44,931 bases of DNA from Echinococcus granulosus (GCF_000524195.1 NW_020170605.1:7001-51931); one strand, 5' to 3'; positions 33,302 through 44,402 are shown, counted from the first letter of the stretch. Numbers and translations are program-made. The notes: generated from the letters alone by a model not told the origin.

Positions 33302-34955
33302 CTGTGGACGCTTTTTAACTAATCTTAAAACAAATCCAGCACAAAAAGCTCTTAATTGCACAGAACGATGCAACAGCTTTGACCAATCACTAGATACCTA
33401 GCTAGCGAACCCTTTTAACCTGATCCTACTCTCATAGTCAATATGGCTCAATGGAATGGCTTGGTACCTTAAAAACTGCACGGATGAGTGTATACCTCTT
33501 CAGTTTACCCTTTATTGAGCTTTATTATATTTCAAATTTGACAAGTGATTACGTTTGTCGGTCCTATCGACAGGCGGCTACAGGATCTTGTAGGCTTATG
33601 GTATGCACTTAGTGGTTTTCAATTAATCTACTTCATACCAGAAGGTGCAATTGTACAAAAAGTCCTTTGAGTTAAAGAAATGATAGATTAGAACGGAGAA
33701 TAACTGGGTGAATGAAGTATGACAAAATCATGAAAGTTATCATCGCTTTTACACCAAATTGTATACATTCATTGTTACACTTAAAATACTTGTAGCTCTT
33801 CAAATGAAAAGAGATTCTAAATTCACATTCGCATGTTACCAGTTTTTAACAATAGTCAGTGCAATCGAGATCTACCTTTGAAGTCTTGACTGCTGCATTT
33901 GCACAGTTTTTGAATAGCTGTTGATTCGAGACGGTCAAAAATTAGTGCACAAGAAGCTGGCTGCTGTAGTTTATAACAAACTACGTTTAAATTCTTTTGC
34001 AAAAAATTAAAATTATAATAGCTGATATTTATGTAGAACTTTGAACATTGGTTTTAGGGAACAACATGTATTTTAATATATTTCAACCCCACTTTATCAA
34101 AAAACCAAATTATTGTACTTAACAAAGGCTAAGTTAATGGGCAGCTAAGTCCCAACTGATGTCTTGCAGACTGTACTGTACATGTATTGCCTCTGCCTCT
34201 AAAAACCCACACTAAAATATGAGGCATGAGTTTTACAGGTAGAACACTTCCTGCTGGTTAGTGGTTTGCCCTCTCGCATCCTATAGCCCAGAGACGCAGT
34301 GTTCACTAGAACGAATGATAGCATTAATGAGGAATTACGGGTTATGCTTGTAGGTTATCGAAATCATCTGTACCTGTAAAGTATAGAAGTCAGAAGAATA
34401 AAGAAGACTTAAAGGTAAATATTTTACTTAATTACCAAGATAAGTGCATTCGTAAACCTTGGAATGCACAGGAATATAATGTCACTATTAGACAACCCCA
34501 CTTTCCGATGTCCAACTCCTACACAACAGGATAAAAAATGAGCAATTTAAATAGGTCGATCCTGCTTTTAGTGGGAAAGATTATCTACCACTGTGCAAGG
34601 AGATAATAAGGGTAAACAGAAATGAAACAACTTCATTTATAAATACTTTAATCCTCCTAGACAGTACCTGAAGTCGATTACCGAAACCAAATTGCTGAAC
34701 ATGGAAAAGTAGTAAAGGCTGATCAAAATGGTAATAAGACATTCTCAAATGCTGCACTTACTAAACCCATTTTCTTTTGTTGATCTTTTAAAACACGGAC
34801 TTTATCAGCTGTAAGCAAGTAAGTAACGTATATACACCTTGATATAGCATAGAATGTCAATTGTTCTAGTTAATTTCTAACAAACTTTAGGTTGAGGCAG
34901 TTAACGCTAAGTAGCAAAAACGCCCTGACCCTATTGTCTCAAATTCTGGTGTGAT
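33302..34955. other. Upstream of the placed otopetrin exons; nothing recognised
   Basis: AT-rich sequence. The otopetrin start codon exon should lie here or further right, but no short ATG-containing exon ending in phase 1 could be identified with confidence. Confidence 0.35.
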
Positions 34956-34977
34956 TTACGCAAATGAATATTCAAGA

Positions 34978-35200
34978 CTGCTAAGATGGCGAGCTACTTT
35001 GATAAAACATTTAACTGTGTTCAACGACGCTGGCGTCTGAGTCCCTAAAGGTTGCGCTTCTGCTCGTGGCGTCGTCTGGGATATGCGAGTAGCCCCTCGA
35101 CCCTTGTATGCGCTGGTGATACACATTCTTACACACCGCTTTGGCTTATCACGGCTTCGGGAAAGACGTGTTACGGCGAAAATCATCAACTGTCACAATA
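34978..35200. other. GC-rich, CpG-containing island
   Basis: This stretch is clearly richer in G+C and CpG than its surroundings, for example ggcgtcgtctgggatatgcg and ggcttcgggaaagacgtg. Both strands are open over it (plus 35083-35268, minus 35189-34956). Neither product is recognised. The minus frame has a donor-like GGTGT|GTAAGA. It could be a promoter/first-exon region of the minus-strand otopetrin, or the end of a mobile element. Confidence 0.3.
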
Positions 35201-36431
35201 ATAAAAGAAAAGTTAAGCACTTAGGCATTAAACATGGTTCAAGTAAAGTCAAATACGTGTTCCTCTAAACTGCTGACTTAATTACGTAAGGCAGGCACGA
35301 ACAACCATGCTGTGGTAGTACAAAGCATGCCCATTTTAGCATACCTTTTGGGGAATATGAGACGAATTTGCCTCAACCACTTATAAGCGAATTTAGTCAA
35401 GTACGTATTACCATGGATCCAACTCGAAAAAGTTGAAATCAAATATTTACTAGCTATAGATAAGAAGTAATCTACAAAATGCATCAACTGCTTTTCAGTC
35501 ACGAGTTTTCCATATTAAGGGGAAGTGTGACAGCGAGATGTGAATTCATTTCGAAGAAAATTATATAGGACCACATTTAGGCTGCTGTAAACCTTGACTA
35601 ACATATCGAGGCCGACTAGGCATTAAAACTGACCGTTCAGCTTAGGCCTGACATTCGTACAAGTATCGGGCAAAAGTTTTTTAATGCAGGATATGCCGAA
35701 TTAAGGAAAATTGTATGTATCTCCTAACGAAAGTGATGGTTTTGCACATTGGCAGAAGGATTACTGGTGGGATAGAGGGATTGAGTGTATTTTATTGGCA
35801 ATCAAATGTAAAGGATTTTTGTGTTTCAGCATTAAAGACGATGAGACTTCTTGTCATTGTGTAGCAAAACGTAAAAAGTGCTCAGAGTTAGTTTGTCATT
35901 TATGCCCTTAAAAAATGTAATTTGATGTGCTAGTGGAAGAAACATGAGTGTTAATTAACAAACACAATGAATTTTAACATTCGTATGTGCAATTTAATAA
36001 ATAAATTCATCTAGTCTGCATTCAACTTTGCGTTTTAACTAGCAGAACATTGAGAGACCTAATGATTTGCAATCGCTCGGAAGGTAGGTGTGGAAACGTC
36101 ACAACGAAATCCCCCCAAAAATACAAGACAACTATTTCTATGCTCGAGGTATCCTGCGCAGGAAAGTCAACACGATGACAAATAAGCGCATTCTTTTATT
36201 TCCCACATAGATTTTACAGATTTTACTACATTATCTTTGAAACCTTCTCTAATCGAACGATTCGAAAATTTGCGCACCGATCTTGCGATTAGCTGCTTAC
36301 CATCAAAATATTTCTGTCACCCAAAATTAACAGCAACGACCTTGTATTTGTAAGTGAAGGCCTCTAGCATGGCAGAGCTCATTCCATGGATTGAGGAGTG
36401 ATTCCTGTAGTGCATATACTCAATGCATGCA
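35201..36431. other. No recognisable gene
   Basis: A 66-codon plus-strand open frame (35711-35911) ends in a cysteine/histidine-rich tail (CHCVAKRKKCSELVCHLC). It fits no zinc-finger spacing I know and has no splice context. Nothing else is supported. Confidence 0.3.
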
Positions 36432-36586
36432 CTACGATGAAGTTGTACAGGAGGACGACGTTTTTGTGGGAGGCAGAATGTACTTATTCATAAACGTCGA
36501 CAACTGTGATAGATCAGAGCTTTGGATTTTCATATGGTGGTGCAACGAGTTGAAGTTGTTTTGTGAAGGGGAAGGCCAGAATTCCT
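36432..36586 (-). CDS. Candidate terminal exon, unknown protein
   Basis: After a fair acceptor (tttgtgcttttatgcaaacag) the minus strand is open for 50 codons to a TAG at 36432-36434. The sequence is EFWPSPSQNNFNSLHHHMKI, then QSSDLSQLSTFMNKYILPPT, then a Ser/Thr tail. A second exon-like piece with a very strong acceptor (attctttttgtttttcag) and donor (ATGCCA|GTATAAG) lies at about 36808-36750 on the same strand. The product is not recognised. It could be the 3' end of the MG-domain gene to its right or a separate gene. The opposite strand is also open. Confidence 0.25.
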
Positions 36587-36849
36587 CTGTTTGCATAAAA
36601 GCACAAAACTTCACTTAGGGGAAACCATTTTACAGAGGGAATCGAAACAAATGTCAAAGCAGTACGAGATTGCAGAGGTCAGCATTTCCGTATCGACTCC
36701 AAGGCAATGCAAACTGTGCCATGTTAATGTACTTATACTGGCATTTTTGCCTCGTCTATCGTCGCAACAACACACATTGGTGGCATATGTGTTGACGGGA
36801 CTGAAAAACAAAAAGAATTTAATTTTTTTTACCCTTTACTAACTTTAAC

Positions 36850-39300
36850 GTTTACTGAGATAATTGCATTCCTCTAGCTATACTATTTTTGGTAGAAAAA
36901 TACAAGGGAGTTTGCGGATTCCCTTTCCAGAAATAGGAACAGATATTAACCATGCTATTTACTTGTTCAATTGCAGCGATCCAGCAAAGTAACAATTTTA
37001 TGCACAGCACAGAACCTATTGTGAATTTCTGTGGTGAATTAGGCTCTCCATCCTCATAAATTTGTTTCTATTTGCTCACATTCGCCTTTTTAATTTTAAG
37101 GCATTTTGTAAGCCATTTAAAGAGGTGTATTTCGACTATTTTGCTAAAAATTATGAACTAAAACTAAAAGTTTTAAATAAACTACCGGCCCTTGTAGTAC
37201 TTTAGCCTACACAGAGTTATTTTCATGCAATTTAATTCCTAGTTATTTGTTCTCTTTGGAATTACTTTCCAGTTGGTAAAACTCGAAAAGTAATTTCATG
37301 TCAGGGATTTTAGTATTTTATAAAAGTTGGTTTTGTTTTATTGAGTGGCGTGCCTATTAGATAGCTGCAAATTTTTATGTTTTTGCGCATGTACTTTGTA
37401 TGCAATTGTTATTAAAGCCTTGATGCATCCTAACGGCCCCTGACAATAAAATAAGCAATTAATTTAATGTACAGACTCGTAACAAATGCTCCAGACACTG
37501 TATTATGTGTGGTTATCGAATGCAAGTCATAAGTTTGCACCGTTTGAAAAATTCCTTATTGTTTTTAATGCTTTGTTGCAAATTACAGTTTTGTATTAAT
37601 GTATCAATTGTTAGTAAAACTCATGGTCAAAATCCTTATTGTATGTGATATAATTCCCTCTCGAAGGGTTAATACAACTTTGGTTTTATTACTAGTTTTA
37701 ACTGGAAACATACCAGTAATAACGCGCTTGGATGAATGTTCCTACTAAATAAACGCAAAAATTATGTAGTATTTTTGCCATAGTGTGTATTCCTACTAAA
37801 ACATCAAAAGATGTTTTACCTTAGGCTTTTTTTTACTCTATCTATTTTGCTCTCAGCGGCAAGCTTTAAAATGCTTAAATATGAAACAGCTTATGCAAAA
37901 ATAAAAGGAACTTGCTACATTACAGTGATTTTTTGATGCATTAATTGCTATCAAATTAGCCATGAATAAATAAATATGAATAAATATGATCAAGATAGAG
38001 ATGAGGAAAAAGAATCGGTGACTCACTGTTAAAAATTACTATGGAGATGGCGAATGCGTTTTCGATAAATTTTCATGATCTCGTGCCTGTGAAAATACTT
38101 GCCCCTCGGTAGAACGGAGAGTGCGGTTAACTTCACCTAGCCAAGGGAAGCAGATAACAGTAATTTCTTACCTAAAAGGACAAAATGAAGTGGATGTGGA
38201 AGAAAGGGAAGGAATGGGAGGAAGTGCAAGAAAATAAAATGATACCACTCTCTGATGCCTGTGCACAGTGTGAGTTAATTCAGGACACTCCGACTATATG
38301 GAACCACTTTCTTAATTTCCTTATTTTTTCCATCCTTTTACTTATTGTTTAATTGGTTCATTTATTTATTCTTTCCCCAACCTCTCTACCCACGCAACTG
38401 CTGAAAACATGAAATGGAGGAATAGTTGGAATAAAGAGTGAATATGAAGCCAGCACACAGACCTCTTTTAACATGCCCGGTTAACAAATCTACCATCTGA
38501 GACAATGATTGAGATTACGCGCATTAATAAAGAAGGGAGAAGAAAAAGAGCAAAAAAAGAAATTAAGAAGGAAACAAGGGAGAAGATGTCATGTCTTCCC
38601 CTAATTGATGTAGAATCCATATTTCCCTATTCTCTGGCCTACTGACGTGCTCTGGACGAAGAAGGGAGAGGTGATGAAGAATAAGAAGGGGGCCACCTAC
38701 AATGGTAAACCAGAGTGGGAGACAGGTGTTGGAAATAAACTAAATTGTGGGAAGAATGACAGCATGAATGATTGCGGTGAGGAGCAGAGGAGGTTGAACA
38801 CGAAGCATGTCTCTCACGTGTCGCTTAAGAGGTGTCGCGTAGTCTGTGGTGGTGGCGTGTCACTTGTCCAAAGCAAAGTCATTTATTTTACTTGAGATCT
38901 GTCACCAAAATGTATTTGCTCCTGTGCCCCTCATCTTGGCTGAGTATCTCTCCTCACAATGTGTCTACGTAATAAATTGTTCAAGCCTTTAGTCTACGCC
39001 GCTACAATTTCAATTTTGATTGTGGTTTTGGCATGGGTTTGACTTTTTGAGTACCTTACAGTATTCGGTTTCAGCTGTAGCAATGGCTGCAGCCATGTTC
39101 ATAACTATCACTATACCTACAGCTACAGCTTTGCAGTGCTTCGATAAGTCAAGGAGAAATCACCTTTCATATTGCCATGCCCTATCACGCTTCCTGAAAC
39201 AACTCAACAAAGCCCGTTGATAAGAGTAAAAGTAGGAAGAAGGAAGTAAATTCCATCCGCAAGAACTACTATCCCGGTTCCTTTGTCACATTATCATATC
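36850..39300. other. AT-rich then purine-rich stretch, no confirmed gene
   Basis: At 38.19-38.70 kb there are repeated purine-rich tracts (gaagaaagggaaggaatggg, gaagggagaagaaaaagagc). A GC-richer block at 38.65-38.95 kb is open on the plus strand for 82 codons without any domain. The block's different composition suggests a mobile-element fragment, but I cannot name it. The rest is featureless. Confidence 0.3.
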
Positions 39301-39307
39301 GTAATAC

Positions 39308-39351
39308 CACAGAAGGATGCCATCCACTTCAAGTGGCTGAATTCTGGGACA
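39308..39351 (-). CDS. MG gene candidate exon
   Basis: 44 nt after a strong acceptor (agattaccttttccttaaacag), ending at TTCTGTG|GTATTA and encoding VPEFSHLKWMASFC. Phase 2 at its start agrees with the previous exon. No further downstream exon was placed. Confidence 0.35.
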
Positions 39352-40147
39352 CTGTTTAAGGAAAAGGTAATCTTGCTAGCCACAATACGTCTACATTCAA
39401 CGGTCGGAGCAATTTGGGACGCGAATCTTTGGGCAATCGCGATATTTACTTAAAGTATTTTAAACATCTAAATCTGTACCACCTCGCAATGAACACGTTT
39501 TTTAGAGTTAGCAAGTCAGATCTCAAACGACTTAAAAAGCGAGTCATTGAACCATTTTTGCTGAAAGAAGGGCGGAGATAAGTGAGATGCAAGCACATCT
39601 AACAACCGACCTTGGGCATTTTATTCCACACCTTACCATGAGAGCTTAACATGATCTTTTTCTAGCCAGGATGGATATAAAAAAAGACGAATATACAATC
39701 TAGAGACGGAAGTGCCATCAGCGTCCACGAAAACTTCACTCTTGCAAGTTAAGTTAATGTCTTAAAATCAGTTTTTAACAGACACACCTTGAACCCAATG
39801 GGTCAAGAGTTAGCAAGTCTAGTAACGTTTACTTGATTAAGGGTAAGCAGATGTGGCATAAGTAATACATACACCCACCGATGCCTCCATTGAAGGCATT
39901 AGTCATGCGAGTTTTTGCAGTGATTTTATCCACTTTCACTTCCTGCTCAGCGTGGATCAGGAATTCATAAACTCGCGGAAGGACTGTTTGGAACTGAGGG
40001 AAAACTGTTACCTAGAGTAACTTGTGGGCCCGATTTGTCAAAATTCGTGCTCTATTAATTGCTAGTGGTGTTGAAACTCTCGCCTTGTAGAGCCATCAAA
40101 AAGTCCCTTCCGACAAGAAATACGTCATCAAAATCCCATTTCGGTTG
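39308..40147 (-). CDS. Macroglobulin-domain (A2M/complement/TEP-like) gene, partial
   Basis: Five minus-strand exons can be chained with matching phases: 40147-40124 (0-0), 40011-39875 (0-2), 39738-39637 (2-2), 39560-39483 (2-2) and 39351-39308 (2-1). The joined product reads QPKWDFDD, VTVFPQFQTVLPRVYEFLIH, AEQEVKVDKITAKTRM, NAFNGGIGG, EVFVDADGTSVSRLYIRLFL and onward. The V-L-P-R-x-Y-E-x-x-I start followed by I-T-A-K...G-x-x-G is the pattern of the MG3 domain that begins with V-L-P-x-F-E-V in alpha-2-macroglobulin, complement C3 and insect TEPs. Such proteins are large secreted or GPI-anchored protease traps or opsonins. No thioester (GCGEQ) is in view. The 5' and 3' ends are unknown. The frames are open, so this arm may be functional. 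The family call is by motif only. Confidence 0.5.
39483..39560 (-). CDS. MG gene candidate exon
   Basis: The strong acceptor ctccgcccttctttcag and the donor GCGAG|GTGGTA bound 78 nt in phase 2-2, encoding KNGSMTRFLSRLRSDLLTLK then NVFIA. The phase agrees with the exons on both sides. No motif is recognised. Confidence 0.38.
39637..39738 (-). CDS. MG-like exon, DADG strand
   Basis: 102 nt, phase 2-2, between acceptor-like acttgcaagag and the donor CTCATG|GTAAGG. It encodes EVFVDADGTSVSRLYIRLFL then YPSWLEKDHVKLS. The beta-strand alternation and the D-x-D-G turn fit an MG-type sandwich. A similar plus-strand segment (LEVFLSDGALTI) occurs near 43.96 kb. Confidence 0.42.
39875..40011 (-). CDS. 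MG3-like exon with the VLPR motif
   Basis: The acceptor aagttactctag opens the exon. It ends at one of two overlapping donors: GGTGG|GTGTAT, which keeps phase with the next exon, or ATCG|GTGGGT. It carries FPQFQTVLPRVYEFLIHAEQ and VKVDKITAKTRMTNAFNGG. VLPR-x-Y-E is the inter-domain motif that starts MG3 in the macroglobulin family. Confidence 0.52.
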
Positions 40148-40215
40148 CTGTTTTCATCGAATTATTTAAAGTAATAGAAGTATTAATAGGCTGCCATCTC
40201 AACAAATTAGGCTTG

Positions 40216-40902
40216 ACAGGTTAACTGTCCATGGGGATTATCATAATTAATCAGCCTTGGGTCGCACAATCCACATGCAGATTCGCCCTGTGAGCAAATA
40301 TGTCGGAAGCACAGGATAGCTGCTCTCGGCATAAGAACAAGGTTCTTTTTCTCGTAGAATTCTCAAAATATCTTACTAACTTCATATTAGTTGAAATTGA
40401 AGACGCAGTTGCCATCAGGAAATTTGGCGTTGGCCAACTTCTGCTGGGCCTCTAAGGATAAAGCCATCGTAAGTGTATCGTGACTTAACATGAATAAGCA
40501 CGCAGTGTCCGCCTTCACAGATGATCTTCTGGCAAAAAGCAACACAAAGGATTGTGGATCAGGCAGTCTGCGTTTTAGATTTGGACAATTCTGGCATTAA
40601 CCCCTTCAAGCGCTAAGGAAAGTGTCAAATGATTGAGTGAAAGTACTCATGTGACAGTGACTATGGTTTCGCAAGGAAAAAAATATGTACTAAAAACACA
40701 AAAAGGACATGACGCTTAAACGTTTCTGATGCATGGTATCAATGAAGTAACTTCAGTTACAATGTGGGTGAATTTTGTAAATGCCTCATGCATGGCACTG
40801 TTGTCAATCCTACACCGCCTGACTCTTTCTGTCCACGTACATGTGCAGCACTCTAACATTGGCCAGATAAAAAATTGACCTCGTCCAACCTGAACCGCAA
40901 GT
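40216..40902 (-). repeat. Left arm of a ~680-bp inverted duplication
   Basis: The reverse complement of 40216-40902 aligns end to end with 42128-42801. Long shared runs include tgtaactgaagttacttca, gatggctttatcct and gacatatttgctcaca (with one mismatch). Similarity looks about 75-80 percent by eye, including non-coding sequence upstream of the MG-like exon. The arms face outward, with a 1.2-kb spacer between them. Confidence 0.9.
40245..40528 (-). pseudogene. MG-like coding segment in the left arm, broken
   Basis: After an acceptor-like tttttgccag, one frame reads KIICEGGHCVLIHVKSRYTY then DGFILRGPAEVGQ. This resembles the R-Y-T-Y-G-x-P-V-x-G-x-A-E-V segment of MG3 domains. It then meets a stop; a neighbouring frame continues FLMATASSISTNMK. 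The donor that the right arm has (TTACG|GTAAGT) is mutated here. A competing frame, MALSLEAQQKLANAKF, is also shared between the arms, so the true frame is not certain. It looks like a non-functional copy. Confidence 0.4.
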
Positions 40903-42127
40903 TCTGTGTGAGCAATCTATTAACCTAAAGGTCAGCCTGGAATTGAGCGCACATTCAATCCACCCAATGGGCGCGATCCTGAAGAGATTTCTTATTTATT
41001 ATTTTTCCTCTTCCAAATTGACTGCATCTGTATCAATTAAATCGAATTAAAAAACAAATTTTTATTTTTTCCACAAATCCAAATGATACTCTATCATCTC
41101 TTGAAGGACACAGGGATGCATATTGCTGGCGTCCAGTTCAGCTATTACACTAACACAGGCTATCGCTGCAGATTACAATAATTTACTCAAATAATGTAAG
41201 TAGTATAGTACGTACACACTGGAATACTTTTAGAATAACCCCTGTTTGTTTGGCGATTTGACGCCAATACCCCACCACACCAGTTTCGCTTTTGCCGTGT
41301 ACTGCCTTAAAAATGGATAGTTCGCTTTTCAATGGCAGTACTGCTTTCTATTTTCCGAAAAAGGGATTCTTCGAAGAACTAAAAGAAACAACCTGTTACC
41401 CAAAAGCAGATTAGACCCTAACTACTTTCCAACTTATAAAGTTCGAATAAAAGTCGTGGTTAATCAATGATTTATTGTAAATCGTGCTAGTTTAAAGTAA
41501 GGCGAATCCTTTGGAATCACTGCGTGAAAATACATTAAACTACCAGTTAGCTCCTTCTCATCTTTCTGGCAAAGAGATCTTTCAACAATTAGCACACTTT
41601 GATGCGCTAGGGGTCTCTGTATGCCATCTTTTCACAAATATGCAAGCATACAAATTGCGCCACATTATTAATCACATCTAAAACACCTGCATTATTCCCA
41701 CTACCAATTACTAAATAAACCCAGTTGCGATGGAAGTTGTCCAGTTTTCGTCCTCTTTAAAGCATACAATTCGAATCTTTTGTGTTGTAAATTGCATAAA
41801 ATTTGCATCATATGAAACTAACTTGAGGTGGCAATTTCGACCTACTCAACCAGTATTGGACATGGCCAGAGAAATTTGCTCAAACGAAAATGTAAAAAGC
41901 TGTTGAGTGAAACAGAACTGTTGCACGTGAACATACCAACTAGGCTAGGTCTAGCCTTCCCTCATATTGCTCTGTAAGCAAAAGCTTTACCTAAAGACTG
42001 TTAGCTGTAACGACGAAATTGTAATGGAGCTATACCCACTGGATGCAGTAGTCATGGAGAGACGTCGAGCACAGCATCTTCGAGAGTCAGTTCTGAAGAA
42101 TATGAGGTGGAATTGTTGAATTGGTAG
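40903..42127. other. Spacer of the inverted duplication
   Basis: 1.2 kb of AT-rich sequence between the two arms. No exon with recognisable MG1 or MG2 content is seen in either direction, so neither arm has an evident 5' end here. Confidence 0.4.
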
Positions 42128-42801
42128 CTTGCGATTTCAGTTGGACTAGGTCTATATTCACCTGGCCAGTGTTAAAGCGCTGCACATGTAAGTGGCCAAA
42201 AAGAGTCAGGTGATGTGGGATTGACAACAATGTCGTTCATTGGGCATTTACAAATTTCACCCGCATTGTAACTGAAGTTACTTCAATGATGTTATGCTGC
42301 ACAAATCTTTAAGTGTCACGTCCTCCTTACTTTCTCAGTAATTTTTTTCTTACTTAACCGTAGTCACTGTCTCATGGGTACCTTCACTCATTCACTTGAC
42401 GTTTAACTTAGCGCTTGAAAGGATTAACACCAGAATAAGCTAAATTTAAAACCCAGACTGCCTGATTCTCAATCCTTCGTATTGCCTTTATCCAGAAGAC
42501 TATTTTTGAAGGCGGACTTTGCGTGCCTATTCGTGTTAAGTTACGATGCACTTATGATGGCTTTATCCTCAGAGGCTCAGAAGTTAGCCAAGCACCAACA
42601 TTCCTGGTGGCAACCGCATCGTCAATTCCAACTTTATGAAGGTGGTAAGATGTTTTGGGAATTCTACAAGAAAGAGAACCTTCTTCTCATGCCTACAGCT
42701 GCTATGCTAATCTTCAGGCATATTTGCTCACAAAATCTATTTGGATTGTACAACCCAAGGCTAATATATTACGGTAAGTCCATGAACAGTCGGCTGGCCT
42801 G
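42128..42801 (+). repeat. Right arm of the ~680-bp inverted duplication
   Basis: Partner of 40216-40902. It includes the same non-coding block (gagcatttacaaatttcacc-like run and tgtaactgaagttacttca), the acceptor and the coding segment. Unlike the left arm, it keeps a consensus donor (TTACG|GTAAGT, exon end 42773). Confidence 0.9.
42496..42773 (+). pseudogene. MG-like exon in the right arm
   Basis: An acceptor (cgtattgcctttatccag) and a strong donor (ATTACG|GTAAGT) bound 278 nt. One frame gives KTIFEGGLCVPIRVKLRCTY, then DGFILRGSEVSQAPTFLVAT, like the start of an MG3 domain, before a stop. A second, longer frame starting MALSSEAQKLAKHQHSWWQP is open through the exon to 42802. The first frame fits the macroglobulin family better. 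If correct, the copy is frame-broken. MG-like pieces follow further right on this strand. Confidence 0.4.
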
Positions 42802-43860
42802 AATGTAATAGTTAAGTAGATAACCATCAGGAATTCCTACCACCTTTGCTATATTTTAGCTGATGCACAATCTTTTGAAATTTGTAAATATCTTCCATGA
42901 CAAAGGGTTTTGGCTAATACAAATGTATAGCCACAAATATAGCGGCCGTACAATTCCACACATAAAATGAAAACAGAAAAACAAGAGTTGTGGGGGATTT
43001 GTGATTTGGTGTGAAAAGGAGAGTGGATTATTTGACCTTTTAGTCCACACCCTAAAGTAGTTGAGTAAGAGCGCTAAGAAAAAATTTTGGAATTTCCTTG
43101 CTACCAATAATGAAATTGGCACTTCTTACTCTGCACTGCTTGCATATGGCTCAGCTGTGATTCCTGTCACTCGAATGATCCACTACGCTGATTAAAGTTA
43201 AAGGTATTCACACCTACAAGAGTGAGGACAAGAAACAGGGAGAAAATGAATGTCCATTTTCTGATAGGGCAGAAAACAAGGCTTGGACCCCTCTTCAGTT
43301 GGCGCTAAATCTTATCACTATGTGTACAAACTAGGTGACGGAGGAAATCGAGGGATTCGTGAATGCCCTATCACATTGATCACATATGAGGGATTGTAAA
43401 TCTAGGAGACAAAAAATATGGTGAAAGTGCAAGTGCTTCCATCTTTGTCCCTATTCAATGATTTCCCTATCATGTAAAGGCGGTGGTGGTGGTGGTGGTG
43501 GTGGTGGTGGTGGTGTGGTTATCGAGACTGCTGAGCTGTTAAACAGTCCAATCAAGAAATGCTACTTAGGGCAAAATTGCATCTTGCTGTTCCTCAATTT
43601 TAATATTCCCCTATATAATCTTCTCCCGTCAGATATTTCTATTGCTAGTCACTGAAGAAAACTCAAAGCTATTTGGCTAAACTTAATGTGGACTTAGTTA
43701 AATCTCCCACTTTAACTAGAAATGATATATTTCACTATAACTTATCTACACGCTTGCATATTCACCTTAAAAAAATTTACAGGTAAAAGATACGTGAAAG
43801 GTCTTTGTTTGGCGCAAAAGAACTGGAAAGTTATTACATTTCTATATCTTTTTACCCACT
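42802..43860. other. Intron-like stretch with a (GGT)n microsatellite
   Basis: No exon is recognised on either strand. The only clear feature is the trinucleotide repeat at 43482-43515. It is probably intronic to the plus-strand MG-like copy. Confidence 0.4.
43482..43515 (+). repeat. (GGT)n microsatellite
   Basis: About eleven uninterrupted GGT units, preceded by ggc and followed by gtggtt. In the open frame crossing it, the repeat encodes a glycine run (SCKGGGGGG...), but no gene evidence supports translation. Confidence 0.98.
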
Positions 43861-43866
43861 TTACAG

Positions 43867-44029
43867 GCTATACCACCAATGGACCTTGATGGGCGGCTTG
43901 TCGCAAAGTTCTCTGTAAATCTATCTTAGCATGTCATACTCGGACCTAAGCAAGAGAATGGCAAAGGTGATTTGGAAGTCTTTTTATCAGACGGAGCCTT
44001 AACAATTGCCGGATGAAGTTAAACCCACA
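43867..44029 (+). pseudogene. MG-like segment (plus-strand copy) with in-frame stops
   Basis: A very good acceptor (tctttttacccactttacag) opens AIPPMDLDGRLVAKFSVNLS, then a TAG, then HVILGPKQENGKGDLEVFLS and DGALTIAG in the same frame, then TGA. LEVFLSDGALTI resembles EVFVDADGTSV of the minus-strand gene. Two in-frame stops make it a likely decayed exon. Confidence 0.35.
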
Positions 44030-44035
44030 CAACAG

Positions 44036-44194
44036 GTGATTCTTCTCGAGAGGGCGTCAAATTATGCCAATGACCCACCATACATTATGAAAGTGGGTGA
44101 CAGCAGATTGGTGATAGTGCAGTCTGCATTAAATTCTCCACTGCCAATATCAAAACGGCCACATTTAAATGATAGGCTAAAGATTAGTGATTAA
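44036..44194 (+). pseudogene. MG5-like segment (plus-strand copy)
   Basis: After the acceptor-like acccacacaacag the frame reads VILLERASNYANDPPYIMKV then GDSRLVIVQSALNSPLP, and stops at about 44194. The Y-x-x-K-V-G-D-S-x-x-V-x-V pattern is like the first strands of a macroglobulin MG4/MG5 domain. No donor was defined. It follows the MG3-like exon at 42.5 kb on the same strand, the order expected for this family. Confidence 0.38.
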
Positions 44195-44402
44195 CTTCAG
44201 TATAAAAATTAGTTTATTGTAGAAAACCAATGACATTTAGAGTAATTCCTGAACAACATCTTAAATGCCCTTGCATTCTCTTCAAAGCGCACCCAATTTA
44301 AAGTTGACAAAGATATGGGAATGAAAGAATGATGTCAGCTAAAGCATTTGCGTTGCTCCCAATAAATGTCTCCTCGGAAGCCCCTAACTTTCCCACATGC
44401 TG

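Noticed and set aside
36391..36618. Plus-strand frame with EDDVFVGGRMYLFINVDN, at first sight like a reelin repeat
   Set aside because: The match is limited to a few residues, with no W-A-x-D-D context, EGF module or splice support. The opposite strand offers a better exon.
38647..38895. 82-codon plus-strand frame rich in Lys/Asn/Gly
   Set aside because: Low-complexity purine-rich coding content typical of repeat-derived sequence. No motif or splice context.
42482..42802. 106-codon plus-strand frame with SWWQP, suggesting a reelin-type repeat
   Set aside because: The WWQP stretch is not conserved in the inverted partner arm. The alternative frame shared by both arms fits a macroglobulin domain better.
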